From Perognathus longimembris pacificus (taxonomy: Eukaryota; Chordata; Mammalia; Rodentia; Heteromyidae), in assembly GCF_023159225.1 (NCBI RefSeq), contig NC_063167.1, forward strand, positions 18,293,360-18,357,359: a stretch of DNA of 64,000 nucleotides, given 5' to 3'. Under the pieces are notes generated by a model, which saw only the letters and a program-made list of their open reading frames with translations, was not told where the DNA came from and searched no databases. The translations under genes were made by a program, and so were the position numbers. Within the stretch, counting starts at the first letter, position 1, and every line of letters starts with the position of its first letter. Of the stretch, positions 30,332 through 41,740 are shown in pieces.

Positions 30332-30344
30332 CTCTCTCTCTCTC
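30280..30344. repeat. (CT)n microsatellite
   Basis: A CT run with one 'tttctg' interruption at about 30320. Confidence 0.95.
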
Positions 30345-31239
30345 AGAACAGCTTCCTCAAAGAGCCATTTGTGCCAATTAAGACCATTTTGAAGAACCTA
30401 GCAAAGTCAGGAGGAGGAGGAGCTACCAGCTCCCTACTGCCTGCCCTCTTCTCCAGAAGGAAGCAGTAGAAATTCCTAGCCTCAGATGCAGCCTGGAATC
30501 CAAGGCCCCGTCCACACCATGGGACTGAGCCCTAGCAGGGACCTGGCTGCTCCAAGATCAACCCCTGGCTGACCATGTATCAATGGTGGGCTGGGTCAGG
30601 GGTCCAGGTGGAGACCTGGAGATGAGTTATTTCTTCACATGCTTCAACTTGGAGCAGTGCCCTGGGCTCTCTCTGAACTCATTGAAGCCTACTGAATAAT
30701 AATAGGCATCAAACAGGAAGCAGGAAGGCAGAGACTGGCAATGAGGGCCAGAGTAAAACTGGAGGACTGACAGCCCAAGAGTGAGGTGGGAGCTGAAGAA
30801 CTAGAGAGCAGAGAAAAGGGCTTCGGGTGAAAGATGATCTATTTATTAAAACACCTTTTGTTTATAAGGGTGAGTTTTGAGACTCAATAGAAAAAAAAGC
30901 TAGTTTTTCATACTAAATACCTACTATGTGCTAAGAACCTACCATGTGCCAGGCAATGCATTGAGGAGGGAGACTTGATTCTACCCTTAGTTTTGGGGGA
31001 GGAGGTGGCTGTTATAAATGCTTACCCCATTCTGGTCCTACTGTTGTTATCTTGTGAGTTTGAGAGTTTAGGGTACCATCTAGATTAAGAAATGAGGTGA
31101 CTGAGGCCCAGGTGGAGAAGGGTTTGCTTGATCTCCTAGACCCATGTCTTCAGGAGTTCTCAGACTTGAGGACTGTCCACAGTCGCACCCAACTTTGGGA
31201 AGCATCACATGGTACAATCACAGCTATAGCCCCCACCCT
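30345..31239. other. Unique sequence with old-repeat fragments
   Basis: 30910-30965 ('acctactatgtgctaagaacctaccatgtgccaggcaatgc') is an imperfect doubled copy of the 'acctactatgtgccaggcac' motif typical of ancient mammal-wide repeats. 31090-31130 resembles an antisense MIR. Confidence 0.5.
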
Positions 31240-31570
31240 CCACTCAATCCCAGGCTATTCGGCACATCTTTCCATGCTGACATTAATTACTTCTCCCCGA
31301 GGTTAATTTGTAAGGAGACAGAGTAAATGTGTTATTTAAATAGCGAGTATTAAAACCATGCCAGGGGTTGCTACATAATAGGTAATTATTACCAGCAACA
31401 CAATTGGGAAAACAATACAGTCAGTTCTATTTAGCTCTTCCTGCTAAATCTGGAGTTAATCCTGAGAAGCAAACAGCATATTCAATGCGTTTGTGTATTT
31501 GTTCAATCATATAGTTTATACTTCCAAACTGAAGTTACATTGGGAACGTCTTCTGAGAAACAATTGCTCA
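31240..31570. promoter_or_regulatory. Candidate conserved non-coding element with a perfect TAAT palindrome
   Basis: TAATTA is at 31284-31289 and the palindrome ggtaattattacc at 31381-31393. Other AT-rich cores lie in 'gaggttaatttgtaagg', 'gtgttatttaaatagc' and 'ggagttaatcctgag'. Over 300 bases are free of recognisable repeats. The role is inferred. Confidence 0.4.
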
Positions 31571-31910
31571 CTTGCAGAGCCTGAGTGCCAGATGAGAGAC
31601 GTGCAGGCACTTTCCTGGAGTTGGGAGTTTTCTGCTTGGTAAATTACTTCTCTTCAGGTCTAACCAGAGCACACCAAACCATTTATCCATCCATGCATTT
31701 GTGCATTTATTCATTTGATTACTGAGTTGTATGTTTTTATAGCTATCCACTTGCTGTGTTGACAAGTTGGCAAAGTTGTTTTTCATTCACAAATTGAGTA
31801 TGAATTAATTTATTCCTTATTCCTTGCTTAGCTCTATTAATTCCCACTCCACTGGCAGGATGTTCCTTCCGTCCTTCTTCCTCTTGTTCCTTAATGGATT
31901 CATGGTTACT
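31571..31910. other. Unassigned unique sequence
   Basis: Nothing recognisable; slightly CATT-rich at 31680-31720. Confidence 0.3.
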
Positions 31911-31966
31911 TCATTCATTCATTCATTCATTCATTCATTCGTGTGTGCGTGTGTGTGTGTGCGCGC
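31911..31966. repeat. (CATT)n followed by (TG)n/(CG)n
   Basis: A clean CATT array (31911-31940) runs into 'gtgtgtgcgtgtgtgtgtg' and 'gcgcgc'. It lies at the tail side of the antisense SINE that follows. Confidence 0.93.
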
Positions 31967-32180
31967 ACTGGTCTAGGGTTTAAACTCAGGGCCTGGGCGC
32001 TGTTTTTTCTGCTCAAGGTCAACACTATCGCTTGAGCCACAGCTCCCCTTCCAGTTATTTGGTGGCTAGTTGGAGATAAATGTTTCATGGACTTTCCTGC
32101 CCAGACTGGTTTTGAACTGTGATACTCAGATCTCAGCCTCCTGGGTAGTTAGGATTACAGGTGTGAGCCACCAGTGCCCA
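31967..32180 (-). mobile_element. B1/tRNA-like composite SINE, antisense
   Basis: 'ggtctagggtttaaactcagggcctggg', 'cgcttgagccacagctcc', 'cagatctcagcctcctgggtagttaggattacaggtgtgagccacc' is a well-preserved reverse-complement copy. Confidence 0.9.
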
Positions 32181-32449
32181 ACTCATTCTCTTATTTTTTA
32201 TCGCATGGGTTCATTCATCCACTTGTGGCCTTCAGTGTGATTTCATTCATCACTTTGCTCCTTGGTTCATTGCCCCTGGGTCCATTCATTTATTCCATGC
32301 TTCCTGCACTCATCTATTTGTTCAGTTGTTTATTCATCCATTCAGCAATGCCTGACTTATTCATAGACTATGTGTTGGGTAAGTCTTTCTGATATGACTG
32401 TAGCCAAGCCTTTTGGCACATGCTGGGCATTTCAGTAAGGATCCCAGGG
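32181..32449. other. CATT-flavoured unique sequence
   Basis: Scattered 'cattcatt' and 'ttcattcatcc' words, no clean array and no gene. Confidence 0.35.
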
Positions 32450-32585
32450 CTTAACTTTTTAAAAGGGATCATTTTATTACAGTATAATGTGCTGTAAGGT
32501 TTACATAAAAGGAGGTACATAAATCATAGAGGAATGGCCAGAACTTTCTGGATGTAAATATATCCATGGGACTGGCACTCAAGAA

Positions 32586-32802
32586 TGAGAATGCTGGGAA
32601 TGTGGCTTAGCGGTAGGGTGCTTGCCTAGCATGCATGAAGCCCTGGGTTCGATTCCTCAGCACTGCATACACAGAAAAAGCCAGAAGTGGGTGCTGTGGC
32701 TCAAGTGATAGAGTGCTAGCCTTGAGCGAAAAGAAGCCAGAGACAGTGCTCAGGCCCTGAATCCAAGCCCCAGGACTGGCAACCCCCCCCTCCCTGAGAA
32801 TG
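32586..32802 (+). mobile_element. ID-like dimeric SINE, sense, with intact Pol III B box
   Basis: The body is 32594-32794: 'gctgggaatgtggcttagcggtagggtgcttgcctagc' with an A-box-like start, and a perfect B-box GGTTCGATTCC at 32646-32656, then the tRNA-like right half. Its tail is C-rich ('aacccccccctcc') rather than A-rich. An 8-base tgagaatg lies at 32586-32593 and 32795-32802; it may be a short target-site duplication. This is the best preserved ID promoter in the window. Confidence 0.87.
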
Positions 32803-32984
32803 TCCCCTTGTGTCCCTGCCTGCCACTTACTCTCCCTGTGGGGACAGGTAATCAACATCCTGTTTTCTCCTCAGCATCTTGTGATCACACTGTCTTGCAC
32901 TCCTCTGGATCCTGTTTCCACTTTGTCCAACATTCTGTTAGTATAATTTTTGCAGGTTGGTACATTAAGCTCTGCACTATTCAT

Positions 32985-32986
<2 letters not shown>

Positions 32987-33042
<56 letters not shown>
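32987..33042. repeat. (GT)n microsatellite, about 28 units
   Basis: A perfect GT run inside the antisense L1. Confidence 0.97.
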
Positions 33043-33045
<3 letters not shown>

Positions 33046-33330
33046 GTATTCTTTGAACATGTAGCTATCTACCCACATGACTCTGGGAGCAGTGTATACA
33101 CTTCCTGGTGTTGGGCTGTTACTAGCAGGGCCTCTGTGAAATTCTTGCATGTGCTTTTGGTGAAGACAAGAAGGAGTTTCTGCTAGGTGATGTGTAAAGG
33201 TGGAATTTCTGCAACATGCATCATACAGGGGTTCAGCATCAGCAGATACTGACAAGCAGCTTGGTAAAGTGGATTTTCCAATTTGCACTACACCAGTAGT
33301 GTGTGATGCTACCTTTTTCACCAGACCAGC

Positions 33331-34284
33331 TTCAGTGTCCTCTCTGTGTCCTTACCTGGCTCTTGGGGGTACATTAAGCGCCCCCCCCCACCTCCCTGTG
33401 CCCAGCTCAGCTGCTGAATTCCTTCTGTAAGTCACTGCTCCTCCCTAGGGCTTTGGTGCAGGACTCAGGAACCCCTGGTCTGGATATTGGCTCCCTCCAG
33501 CCTGGTTCTGTAAACTCCTGCTCAGACTGTGATGTCATCTGGGGCCTTCCTTGTAGGCAGGGTCTCCCCTGACTCTGTGACTTGTGGGAGACCATGGGAG
33601 GTTACTTGTGGGAGGTCCACAGGTCAGGTACCCTCCTGACCACTAATGGTCTTTGATCAACCAGCTGTGGTTCTACCCTTGTAGGGTTACCAGATGTGTT
33701 GGAGAAGGCCTCAGCTTTTCCTTTTATGTGTCAAGGATAGACAATTGGGTCTGAGAGGAAGAAATGGAGAAAATAGCCTTCACATACAGAGAACTGATAG
33801 AGACTTCCAGGGAGACCTGGTGCCATGGGACAGATCATTGGACCTGAGTTTGAATTCTGATTCCTTCATGTACAGTGGCATCATGGGAAGACACTAGCCC
33901 CCTGGTGCTCAAGGCACTGGCTATGCATCCAAGGGTCCTGAAGACTCCTAGAAATCCAGAGATTTCTGGAGGTGGAGCAGATACAGCTGGGAGGGACCCT
34001 GTTCTGCTCTTATGGCCCTCTTCGGGGGCTACAGCCAGCTGAGTCCATTTTCCTAGCTGTTTACTTTCAAATAGGCCATGGACCCCATTGCCCTGTCCAC
34101 TGTGACTGCTGCCCTGCCCTTATGTAGGAGCTTCCAGTTCCTGCTCTTGCCTTTGCTGTTGTTCACATCCAGGCTGCTCCTGGTGTTTTATAAACACATA
34201 GCTGTGGCTGGGGCGGGGGAAGGGGGAGATAAACATGCAAGTTGGGGAGAAATCACAGGGCTACATAGAGATCTTCCTCTTATT
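33331..34284. other. Unassigned unique sequence with a MIR-like relic
   Basis: 33825-33900 ('cattggacctgagtttgaattctgattcc') resembles the MIR core. A poly-C run is at 33381-33389. An 11-base word, acttgtgggag, recurs at about 33581 and 33604. Confidence 0.45.
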
Positions 34285-34600
34285 CCTTCTTCTAAGAGAT
34301 GACAACTTTAACTCAAATTAATTCAAATCCAGCTCTTACTTGAAGAAGAAAAAGGAACCAGTTAGATTCATTTTCTTGGTTGACTTTTCAAGCCTAATAT
34401 TAATATTAATCTATGCTTCAGTTTAGGCCATTGGGAGCAAACATGCCTCTTCAGGAGTTTTCTAACAGAGCAGCAACGCCTCATTACATTACACGTATTA
34501 ACCCGAGAGCCGCCTCGATGGCAGGCAGACTGATGAGCATCGTTACGGGGAAGGCACAGCATCCTCAGAGGAATTCAAGCTGCCTTTAGGAACTCAGCAA
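34285..34600. promoter_or_regulatory. Candidate conserved non-coding element
   Basis: AT-rich start ('actcaaattaattcaaatcc', 'cctaatattaatattaatc') grading into a CpG-containing part ('cattacacgtattaacccgagagccgcctcgatgg', 'catcgttacgggg'). Retained CpGs outside any visible island are unusual here and are one reason for the call. No repeats were recognised. The role is inferred. Confidence 0.4.
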
Positions 34601-35740
34601 ATGCACTGCTATTGTAGGATGCAAGTGAGAGGGTGGGAAGAGGGAGGGAAGGGAAAGGAGCTGGGGCTGGAGTGGAGGCGCCTGATCCACACCAGGTTCA
34701 GCTCTAGTCCTCAATGCCTCCCACTCTTGCCGGCACCTTCTCAACATTAAACCTTCATGGGACCCCAGGTAGGTGAGTGCTTTGGGCCCAGGCTTATAGA
34801 AGAAGAAGTTGAGGTTTAGGGGAATGCTGTGACTTGCTTGGAGTCACCTGTGGGGATAGGTGGGACAGGCCATGCTGCTGGTCCAGGTGGAGCTCCCTCA
34901 GCTTCACCTGCCTATGTTGCCTGGCACAGTCTTCAGAGCCTCCTGGGTCCACCCCTCCAGAACCTGTGAGGCCTCAGTGTAAGGATGGCTCAGGATCATG
35001 CAGACTGGAAGCCCTGAGAAGAGACTGAAGACAGTATCACTTCAAGGCCCTCCATCAAGCAATCGTGTAATCTACTGACTCCCATTACCATTCCCTTTGT
35101 AATCACAAAGGGCTTCCAGGCAGCCAGAGAGCCCAGGTAGAAGTCTGGTATCTGGCCAAGGATTGAGGACCAGAGAAGCCATCCTTCCTGCAGGTGGGAG
35201 ATACCCTAGGAACTCAGATTTGCTGACTCCCATCTTAAAGAGGCATAAGTAGTACGCCCTACCTGTGAGTGCTGTTTCCATGGTCTCAAACATCACAGGT
35301 GCATGCTCTATGACAGCCTCTACTTTCCAGAGAGCCTCACGCATCACCAGTTACTTGCTGTTTAGGAAATTGACAAGGCCAAGGGGACATTAGCTTACAT
35401 TAGATGCACTTGGGCAGGCAGTTCTAGCCATTGTAAATTCTCCCAGGACTCCAGAGGCAAGAGGAGAAGTTTGCCCTCATCTCTGGTGAGGGAGTCTCTA
35501 AGGGCACTTATGAGAGTGCCCGTTGGATTTGACTCATAAGTGCACGTTCATAATAAACCTAAATGAGTCTCCCCCAAGGCGACATTGTTGATGTCAGGTT
35601 ATGCCTGTGCTCTGGGGAGACACAGACACAATGAAGAGGGGTTCTGCAAAGGTGGCGTGCAATGTGGATCAGCTGAGGTCCCCATGGGAGCCTACAGATC
35701 ATGTGCTGTGGTATCAGAGGTGAAGACAAATGGCATCATA
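34601..35740. other. Unique sequence with an antisense MIR relic
   Basis: 34785-34880 ('ggcttatagaagaagaagttgagg ... gtgacttgcttggagtcacc') is MIR-like in antisense. Near 35085, 'cattaccattccctttgtaatcacaaagggc' includes the inverted pair ccctttgt / acaaaggg. No gene was recognised. Confidence 0.45.
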
Positions 35741-36099
35741 AATGCTATTAAAAGAAGAGCTGAGCTGAACAGATCAGCCAAAGCTGTAATACCAAAACAT
35801 CTACTGTTGATTGGCTAGTCAATGATTTTTAATAATATTGGATACCAGCCAGGAGCCCTTTTGGAGGACTACAGCACATATGTTAATAGTGACCTACAAG
35901 TTTAAATATAGGAAAAATTAGGCTGTTAAATGGAGGGGCAATAGGGAGTCAGTGACTTATTGATTGGGTTTCATAGAATAAATTGTAGCCCTTGAAAGCC
36001 CTGCATGAAATTACCATCCTTTGACCATCTTAACTGTTTTAAATGTGGAAAATGGTAAGATCCTATCTTACCAAGCCAGTCTGTCAATGCTAAAGTCTC
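35741..36099. promoter_or_regulatory. AT-rich repeat-free patch, candidate non-coding element
   Basis: 'caatgatttttaataatattgg', 'gtttaaatataggaaaaattagg' and 'gacttattgattggg' form an AT-rich patch without recognisable repeats. It seems to continue at 36430-36660 beyond the SINE. The role is inferred and weakly supported. Confidence 0.25.
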
Positions 36100-36410
36100 A
36101 TTTATTTATTAATTATTTATTTACATACTTATTTATTTTTGGCAGTACTAGAGTTTGAACTTGAGGCTTTGTACTCTACCACTTGAGCCATAACTCCAGC
36201 CATTTTGTTTTCTTTACTTTTTGAATAAAGTCTTGATTCTTGCCCAAGTCAGCTGTTCCCAGATTTAAAAAAACCAAAAAACAAAAAACTGGTTCAACTG
36301 GGGGTCTCACAAGCTTTTTTTTCTCTGGTTGGCCTTGAACTGAGATCCTCTTGATCTTAGCTTCTATGGTAGCTAAGATTACAGGCTAGCCACCACACCA
36401 AGTTACTGAA
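36100..36410 (-). mobile_element. Older B1/tRNA-like composite SINE, antisense
   Basis: A T-rich (TTAT)n tail zone at 36100-36136 is followed by 'ggcagtactagagtttgaacttgagg', 'ctaccacttgagccataactcc' and 'agcttctatggtagctaagattacaggctagccaccac'. More diverged than the copies at 29433 or 31967. Confidence 0.75.
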
Positions 36411-36682
36411 GACTATCTTTGAATTCTAATACATTATTTATTGTGTTAGAGCATAATGGGAGTTTGCAAGCTATGTGATTGTGGGATAAAGTGAGACATG
36501 CCAGTTTTCTTTATTGGACAGTGAATTACTATCTTAAAATTGCAAAGGGATACAGTGTTTAAGTTTGGTGGAATCCCTAGTTTAAACTATAATTTGGTCC
36601 CCAGTATTGATGCAATCCATGACATTTTGTCAATTGAGCTATTGCCTAAAAATCTCTCCTTTTAGGGTGAAAAAATAACTGG
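36411..36682. other. AT-rich unassigned sequence
   Basis: No repeats were recognised; probably continuous with 35741-36099 before the SINE arrived. Confidence 0.35.
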
Positions 36683-36895
36683 TACCAGGTGCTTGTGGCT
36701 CACTCCTGCAATCCTAGCTACCCAGGAAGCTGAGAGCAGAAGGATCATGATTCAAGGCAAACCTTGGCAGAAAAGCCCACAAGACTCTATATCAACAATA
36801 ATCAACAAAAAATAGGCCTGGAAAGGTGGCTTAAATGGTAAAACACCAGATTACTAAGCAAGAGGTCCGGAGTGAAAACCCCAGTACTGAAAAGA
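36683..36895 (+). mobile_element. Older B1/tRNA-like composite SINE, sense
   Basis: 'ggtaccaggtgcttgtggctcactcctgcaatcctagctacccaggaagctgag' plus a right half 'gaaaggtggcttaaatggtaaaacacc' and A-rich tail. Diverged. Confidence 0.75.
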
Positions 36896-38239
36896 AAACA
36901 AGAATCTGGTAATCCCTTGCCTCACAGATACCCAAATGATAAAGCAAAATCACCTATGCTTTTTATTAATACCATAATACAAGTTCTTAATATAAAGCTC
37001 CTTATATCCCAAATAGTGATAGACATTATTGACAGAAACTAAGACACACATTTCACTTTCCAAAATACACAATTCTAGGCTCTCAGAAAGGCATTTCATA
37101 GAATTTCCATGATCTGAGAGGTCCCAGCTCACCTGTTTAAATGAGAAATGCAACATTTTCCAATAACTCCTTTCCAGATTTCAGTGGACCCCTTCCATGG
37201 GTCTGTCTTGTCCCAAGCTTTTACCTAGCCTTATAAATTCCTGATCTTACCCTCATCCCATCTCAAAGGCCTAAAGGAGGGTATATACTGTATTCTGAGA
37301 ACTGTAAACCACAGATAAATCCACAAGCCAACAGCTGATAAATTCTACCAGAAACAAAAGCAAACACACTCTGTTGAGTGCAGATGGCACCATCACGGTC
37401 AGCTCAAGAGCTCTAGGACAGTAGCCAGAACTTCTCACGAAGCAGAGGTAGCTGATTACACTCCCTAGCACTCTGCCCTGGGTTCTGGGCATGCAGTCAC
37501 TCACACCAGTGCTCTGCTTTGAGGGAAGTTACAGGGAAAGACCGGGGACAGAGATTACAAAGGATTATGAGACTCCCAGGAAGGATGGGTACATTCCTTG
37601 TCTTGTTTCTGGTGATGTTTCCTGAATGGAGACTTAGGTCAAAATGTTTCAAATTGTACGTTTTCAACACATGTGGTTTACTTTGTCAATAATGCCTCAA
37701 TAGAACTCTTACTATTCAGATACCCAGAGGGAAGATTTCTGATCATAGTCAGAGAGTGGTGGACATGGAGAATTCACTTCATTGATGACAGTAACCCCAG
37801 ACGCTCCCACATTCAGGTAGAGTGATGGAAATCATGAGACATGGCTCAGGTCCCTGCTGGATACTTGGGCCAGACAGAGCTGCCAGGTAGGCTCTGTCCT
37901 GGGAAAATATTCTTCGTCATGCGCAAAAAAGGAGATGAGAGACCACCCTCCCTCTTGATAGATGGGTGTCTAATGAGCAATCTGGAGGTGAGGGGGCTGA
38001 AGAATGTGGGGGAGAAAAAGCTCTGGAAGGATGAGCCAGTTCAAATACAGAAAGGAGTACCATGTGGAAGAAACAGTAGATGCCCTCCATGTGGCCTGAA
38101 GGAAGGGCTTTACATAGTCAAAGCTGCTCAGAGATGGGCTGGACTGCCATGAGAAGTGGTGGTCTTTCTAGCCCCCATCCTGGGGGTAATCAAGGAGGAG
38201 TCAGAGAAAGGTACTCTAGTGAATGGCTTACTTCTGTAT
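36896..38239. other. Unassigned sequence with a possible L1 3' end fragment
   Basis: 37600-37705 ('tttctggtgatgtttcctgaatgg ... caaattgtacgttttcaacacatgtgg ... gtcaataatgcctcaatag') has the feel of an old sense L1 3' end. The rest is unassigned. Open frames near 37841-38337 lack domains. Confidence 0.4.
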
Positions 38240-38350
38240 CAGATACACCTGCATTTGAACTACAATTAAGATGGTTGAAGGCAAAGGACTTCCCTTCTCC
38301 AAGTCTCAGTTTCCTCATCTGTGAAGTAGGGTCATAGTCTGATGCAATGC
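38240..38350 (+). mobile_element. MIR SINE relic, sense
   Basis: 'ggcaaaggacttcccttctccaagtctcagtttcctcatctgtgaagtagggtcatag' is the classic MIR core order. Confidence 0.72.
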
Positions 38351-38829
38351 ACTGGGTTTATGAGGCTTTACTGAAGTATAATAATGTATGACACATTGAC
38401 GTCGGGTGTCAGGGGGCATAGATATGTCCCAGGGATCAGAATGGGCCAGGGATCAATGTCATACTTTAGTTTTCCCTCATGAACCTTGGCTGTCACTCCC
38501 TCTCAGTGTTTCTCCTTCCTCTTCCTGTCCTTGTTGTGGGCCCTACCTGGGTGGGCTATCCCAGTGAATTGTGGCACTGAGGTAGCATTTCTAGGCTCCC
38601 TTTTTGCTCACACTACTCACGTGTGTGTACAGATGACTGAGTCCCACCCTGAGGGGCTCCAGCTGTTGCACCAACCATGCTCAGATTTTAGGGAGCAGGG
38701 CTCCCTTTCCAGGGGGGTGATGTGGACATGTCTTTTCCCTTGATCAAGTGTGGCTATTCAGCTTCTCTCCCTGCACTCTGAAAGGAACTCCAATTTCAGG
38801 CAGAGAAACAAGCAAACCCAAAGGTTTCT
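38351..38829. other. Unassigned unique sequence
   Basis: A single CRE-like TGACGTC sits near 38398. No gene or repeat was recognised. Confidence 0.35.
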
Positions 38830-39080
38830 AATCCTTGTTGTAAATGTCTCCAAGGCTCCCTGTGGGGCGGCAAGGCAGAGTTTTATCATTTCTGGGTCTT
38901 AGGTAAAAGGCCCCTTGGTGAGCGATGGGCCACTTAGCACTTGTTAATGGATCTAAGTTCCACAGACCTTAAACGTTTCCCTGGAATTGATCTTTCCATG
39001 GAAAGCATGCTTTGGAGATGTGAAATAGCCATGAAAGAGCCTTAAATGAATTGCGCTTTATCAAACAGAGAGAAACAGCG
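38830..39080. promoter_or_regulatory. Candidate conserved non-coding element
   Basis: Repeat-free text with retained CpGs and AT-rich cores: 'gtgagcgatgggccacttagc', 'ccttaaacgtttccctggaattgatc', 'ttaaatgaattgcgctttatc', 'cagcgagctcgg'. The role is inferred. Confidence 0.35.
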
Positions 39081-39639
39081 AGCTCGGAACCTACACTGAG
39101 AGGGAAGCAAGGACCTGCTTTGAGTGGGGCATAGAGAGGAGCGGGGATTGGAGAGATGGATGATGGCTGCTGCAGGGAGATCCTGGGCCCTCTCTCGGCA
39201 CTCATACTGGGATGTCCACAGCCTGAGCTGCACAGTGAATTCAGAGCCTGCAAATGGCAGGAAGTGAGCTGCTCAGAGACTTCCCATAGTGGCCTGGGTG
39301 TGGTGCAGAGAAAGAGCTGGAGTCTTGTTTATCAAGTGTCTCTGGGGAGTCAGCAGGTTGGACCTTCCAGCCATCCTCAGGGAAAAAAAGCAAGGCTAGG
39401 CTGGAGAAGACCGAGGCCCTAGGAAGTTCCATCTGACAAGAGAGTGTGATAGGAGAGAAGCTGTGGAGTGAGGACCGGACTACAGGGCTTCTTGAACCTG
39501 GCTGTGTTGGGCCTGGGGGTTCATGTAGGTGCATGAAGTCTCCATGAGATACTGGACCTCGAATATACATCTCAATAGTTGCTGGCCCACAGGGCACAAG
39601 TTGAGAATGGAGGGCTGTGTTAGGGTTTTTTTTTTTTTT
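39081..39639. other. Unassigned unique sequence ending in a T-run
   Basis: No gene was recognised. A T-run at about 39626-39642 borders the LTR-like element that follows. Confidence 0.35.
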
Positions 39640-40095
39640 TTTCTGTGACAAGTATCTGAGAAGAAGCCATTTAAAGGATGACAGATTTATTTTGGTTTAT
39701 GGTTTTAGAGGTGTCTGTCTGTGGGCAGCTGGATTCATTGCTTTGGGCCTGGGTGGAAGCAGACCATCAGAGTGGTGTGGAGGTGTGGCAGAGCTCCTTA
39801 CCTCACAGTGGCCAGGAAGCAGATGGAGCGACTGAGGAAGCCCAGGGCAAAATAGATCTCTAAAGGTCATGTCCTCAGTGATCTACTCCTTCCGGCTGGG
39901 CCCCACAAATAAAAGTATTTGCCGATGAAGTCACCTTTCAAGAACGCCTTCAAATTACGAATGTATCATTGGATAGTCCATACACTAGTCCAGGGCTTCC
40001 ACGATCCAGTCACCTCTTGATGGTTGGTTCTACCAGCTGGGGACCCTCAACCCAGGAGTCTTTTTATGGATACTTCATATCTAAGCCTCAACAGA
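39640..40095 (-). mobile_element. Probable MaLR-type LTR, antisense
   Basis: The order 'atttattttggtttatggttttagagg', 'ggtgtggcagagctccttacctcacagtggccaggaagcag', 'caggcccc'-type spacer, 'ccagtcacctcttgatgg', 'ctggggaccctcaacccagg' and 'atacttcatatctaagcctcaacag' is that of antisense MaLR LTRs. No second LTR or internal region was seen, so it looks solo. Confidence 0.6.
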
Positions 40096-40104
40096 CTTAC
40101 AGGT

Positions 40105-40302
40105 CATCTTGCTCTTCCTTTTGGTAGTCCTGAGGTTTGAACTCAGGGCCTTGTGCCCCGAGTGTTCGGTTACTGAAGCTACAGTCCCTGTCTCTTTTTG
40201 CTTTTATTTTTTGGCTAGGGTGTCCCACTTTTTTGACTGGGGACAGCCTTAGACCAATCTTCCTGTCTCTACCTTTCACATATCTGGGTTGATAGGCATG
40301 AA
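40105..40302 (-). mobile_element. Diverged composite SINE, antisense
   Basis: 'ggtagtcctgaggtttgaactcagggccttgtg', 'ggttactgaagctacagtccc' and 'atatctgggttgataggcatg' fit an old antisense copy. Confidence 0.6.
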
Positions 40303-41589
40303 CTTCTCCCCTCTTCCCCAGCCCAGCCTTGGAAAGGAGATATTTGCCTCATTGTACAATCCCTCAGAGAAGTTAATTAACTTACCTGGATGGCATGGCT
40401 AGCTAGTAAGACACAGAGCAGGACGAAACCTCTGGTATCCACAGAAACCCCTAAGCTATGTGGCACATGATAGCTTTTAAGCCTGCTGTCCCCAGGTGAG
40501 ACTCTAGAGGGACTTCCAGTGAAATGAGGCTCTCTGCTCCCTGTTTGAACTCCTGTCTAGGGTGTGAAGAGAAGCATGAGGAAGGGATAGCCTCACTGGG
40601 CCCTGTTCTTATGGGGCTGTTCTTACTAGGGCTAGTGTCTAAGAATGGCTTCTATCACTGGGGATGAGGCCCACTAGGACTGGAGATTCTGCAGTGGAAC
40701 TCAAAGGGAAGTCCAGCTCCTGCCCAGGCAGGTGGAATTCCATGGCCAAGGCAGGGGTCTGCTGGGAGTAGGGTGGGCAGAGTGCCCTCGAGTGAGTCAC
40801 TTCCTCTTTATGCATCTCCACTATCTCCCAGCACCAGGGCATTGAGCCTGGTGCCTGTGAAAGGTCCTTCCAGCTCCTAAGTCCAGGGCTATAGCAGGGC
40901 AATCTCATTGCATTATTGAAGAGGTGGCATGAGATCAACCAAGCGCTGTTAGCATATTCTCTCTCTCTCTCTCTCTCTTTCTTGTTTTACACCCTTGGTT
41001 AGTAGCAGAAGCTCTCCAATGATGCCTGAACATTCAGTTGGATCTAGTAATGTTCCCTGGGACTGGTGCTGGACTTGCTGTGGCTGAGATTTCAGGGCTA
41101 ATGGCAGCCATGGTGCCACCTCTCTCCTACCCTGGAACTGCTTGGGCTGTCATGATGGTTTTGGTTGTTGAGCTGCAGACCTCTGGATCTACCCGGATCA
41201 TCAACCTGTGTAAGATTCAGAGTACCACACTCTGCTACCCCCACCCCCTTGTGCCCAGTTCTCTATGGGGACAGGGAGACACCCTGTGATCAGGTGGCTG
41301 TTCCTCCTGACCCGATAGAGCCTAATGGTGGCTCTTAAAGGGCTGTGTGGAGCATGTGTGCAGCCTAGGGAGGTCTTCAATTACCAGGAGCAAGGTCTTT
41401 ATGTTTCCTTGCTGGATTGAGTTTCTCCTGAAGATAGTAATTAAAGCACACATTAAGCAGTGCTATCCAGCCTCTCCCTCGAGGCTGAGAAGAGAGTATG
41501 ACATGAATCTAGATGGAGGCTGAGGCCCTGCTTATGGGGAGAGGAGGTCCCAGTGACATCTCTGCACTTTCCCTGGGGAGGCTGGGAAC
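40303..41589. other. Unassigned unique sequence with a short (CT)n
   Basis: (CT)n at about 40958-40979. No gene was recognised. Confidence 0.4.
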
Positions 41590-41740
41590 AGGGAGCCCTG
41601 GAGGAGCCCGACACCCTGGGCTTTCCATCCAAGCCCCCTCTCTTCTCTGCTGTGTAATCTTGGGCAAGTTGCTTTCCATCTCTGAACCCCCATTTTCTCA
41701 TTGGTAGGTGGATATGGTGATCTTCTTAGCCTTAAAAGCT
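41590..41740 (+). mobile_element. MIR SINE relic, sense
   Basis: 'gctgtgtaatcttgggcaagttgctttccatctctgaacccccattttctcattgg' is a clear MIR core. Confidence 0.75.

Larger units (their letters stand above)
32450..33330 (-). mobile_element. L1 3' region, antisense, split by a SINE and a (GT)n tract
   Basis: 'gtgctgtaaggtttacataaaagg', 'caggttggtacattaagctctgcac' and 'ggtggaatttctgcaacatgcatcatac ... gtaaagtggattttccaatttgcactacaccagtagtgtgtg' follow the order of an old antisense L1 3' end. Confidence 0.5.

Noticed and set aside
32594..32794. A tRNA gene, because of the perfect B box
   Set aside because: No cloverleaf could be built by eye and the unit is a dispersed ID-type SINE with many copies in this window.
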